NCBI GenBank assembly: GCA_910575005.1 | Contig: CAJTCL010000007.1 | Location: 1 to 64,000 of the forward strand | Reading direction: 5' to 3' | Origin: Lachnospiraceae bacterium | GTDB taxonomy: Bacteria > Bacillota > Clostridia > Lachnospirales > Lachnospiraceae | DNA: 64,000 bases | Part shown: piece by piece, positions 63,181 through 64,000 of the stretch | Layout: every line of letters starts with the position of its first letter | Position numbering within the stretch: position 1 is the stretch's first letter | The notes under the pieces: model-generated | What the model was told of the DNA's origin: nothing | The model's database searches: none | Seen by the model: only the letters and a program-made list of their open reading frames with translations | Translations under genes and position numbers: made by a program

Positions 63181-64000
63181 TTATTGGGCAAAATAGACAT
63201 CGAACAACTGCTTGGCAATTGGCACAGCCGTTGTGCTTCCAGCGCCTCCATTCTCCACAATAACGGTCACAGCAATTGTCCCTTTCTCCTCTGTGGAAGC
63301 ATAGCCAGTAAACCAGGCATGACTCTCACTCTTATTGTTGCTAAACTCCGCAGAACCAGTTTTTCCGGCTGCTTGATAAACCTGTCCGCTCAATTTGGAA
63401 CCAGTTCCTTCACTGACAACCAAAGACATTAACTCCTGCAGTTTTCCCACTTCATCCGCAGACAACAGAGAACCATAGGAAGCTGGCTTATAGTTTTTTA
63501 CCATAACCCCCTTATAATTTTCTGTATGGTCAATCACATAAGGCTTCATCAAAGTACCTTGGTTGGCAATTGCCGCAGTAATCATCGCCATATGAATCGG
63601 CGTTACCAAAGTCTCTCCTTGGCCAATTGCCATCTGCGTAACCTGATCTGTATTGGATTTCTGATCTAATACAAAACTGCTTTGCTTAAAAGGATAAGAA
63701 ATCGGCAGATTCTTATGGAACATAAGATCATTGCACAGATTTGCAAATTTTCCCTTATCCAAAGTAAGACCAATATTGGCATAAGAAGTATTGCAGGACT
63801 TCGCAAAAGAATGAGCCAAATCCTCCGCCCCATGAACTGCATTTTGATAACAATGAATCTCCGTATTTTCCATAGTGATACTTCCTGTACATTCATAAGA
63901 ATAATCCTGATAATTGGGATTTTCCCGCAGATACTCCAAGGTAGTGAGAATCTTAAATGTGGAACCCGGAGGGTACAAACCTTGCGTGACACGATTGACC
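63181..64000 (-). CDS. Class B penicillin-binding protein, partial
   Basis: The window holds the C-terminal 272 residues of a transpeptidase; the frame runs past base 64000. The three catalytic motifs are present: SxxK in PPGSTFKI, SxN in AKSCNTSYANIG and KTG in AAGKTGSAEFSNN. The stretch GQGETLVTPIHMAMITAAIA fits the FtsI/PbpA group. It cross-links peptidoglycan outside the membrane. The N-terminal anchor and dimerisation domain are outside the window, so I give no gene name. Confidence 0.92.
   Translation of the reverse strand, partial: VNRVTQGLYPPGSTFKILTTLEYLRENPNYQDYSYECTGSITMENTEIHCYQNAVHGAEDLAHSFAKSCNTSYANIGLTLDKGKFANLCNDLMFHKNLPISYPFKQSSFVLDQKSNTDQVTQMAIGQGETLVTPIHMAMITAAIANQGTLMKPYVIDHTENYKGVMVKNYKPASYGSLLSADEVGKLQELMSLVVSEGTGSKLSGQVYQAAGKTGSAEFSNNKSESHAWFTGYASTEEKGTIAVTVIVENGGAGSTTAVPIAKQLFDVYFAQ

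Overview
The window reads as a chromosomal segment of a low-GC, endospore-forming Firmicute, most likely a Lachnospiraceae-type Clostridium. The evidence is the co-directional nusB-xseA-xseB-ispA-dxs-tlyA-nadK-argR-recN-spoIVB cluster typical of Clostridia, the sporulation genes spoIVB and gerW/ytfJ-ytfI, AGGAGG ribosome sites, frequent TTG/GTG starts, and small proteins (DUF6033, DUF4474, DUF4177, KTR) common in gut Clostridia. No rRNA, tRNA or CRISPR array was recognised.

Region 1 (about 1-20.9 kb) is an accessory, heavily rearranged stretch that looks richer in G+C than the rest. It holds a MATE exporter behind a consensus promoter and a leader terminator, and fragments of a methyltransferase, a relaxase, a DtxR regulator, a second MATE exporter, an ECF transporter and an aldo/keto reductase. 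It also holds a TetR-controlled ABC exporter operon ending in a KTR protein, as found on conjugative elements, and an IS110-family element whose 5' noncoding part folds into nested inverted repeats (candidate bridge RNA). Then come a two-component system with a DUF362 lipoprotein and an ArsP-like permease, a pair of iron-sulfur flavoproteins divergent from a LysR regulator, and a decayed IS1182-type element lying 13 bp from the end of spoIVB, where spo0A would normally be.

Region 2 (20.9-35.7 kb) is the conserved housekeeping and sporulation cluster, all on the minus strand: nusB, xseA, xseB, ispA, dxs, tlyA, nadK, argR, recN, spoIVB. Between argR and recN, where these genes are usually adjacent, sit four extra genes in the same orientation: a PD-(D/E)XK-type nuclease, a small lipoprotein, and an AAA ATPase plus HNH nuclease pair resembling the Septu (PtuA-PtuB) anti-phage system.

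Region 3 (35.9-52.9 kb) carries a secreted nuclease, an ECF sigma factor/membrane protein/ABC transporter operon, and a CPA2-type cation/proton antiporter with a structured leader followed by a two-component system. It continues with a nucleotidyltransferase and a sigma-like protein, a phosphoesterase/DUF4474 pair, and a metF / MetH-activation / metH methionine operon.

Region 4 (53.0-60.3 kb) is a two-gene, translationally coupled operon: a 1923-residue protein with a winged helix, an acidic repeat linker, a long helical middle and a C-terminal STAND/ORC-like ATPase, followed by a 355-residue partner. I could not place it in a named system. It is bordered by an IS3 remnant and is the best candidate here for an undescribed conflict or signalling system. 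The window ends in cell-envelope and sporulation genes (gerW, ytfI, a NUDIX hydrolase and a class B penicillin-binding protein cut by the window edge).
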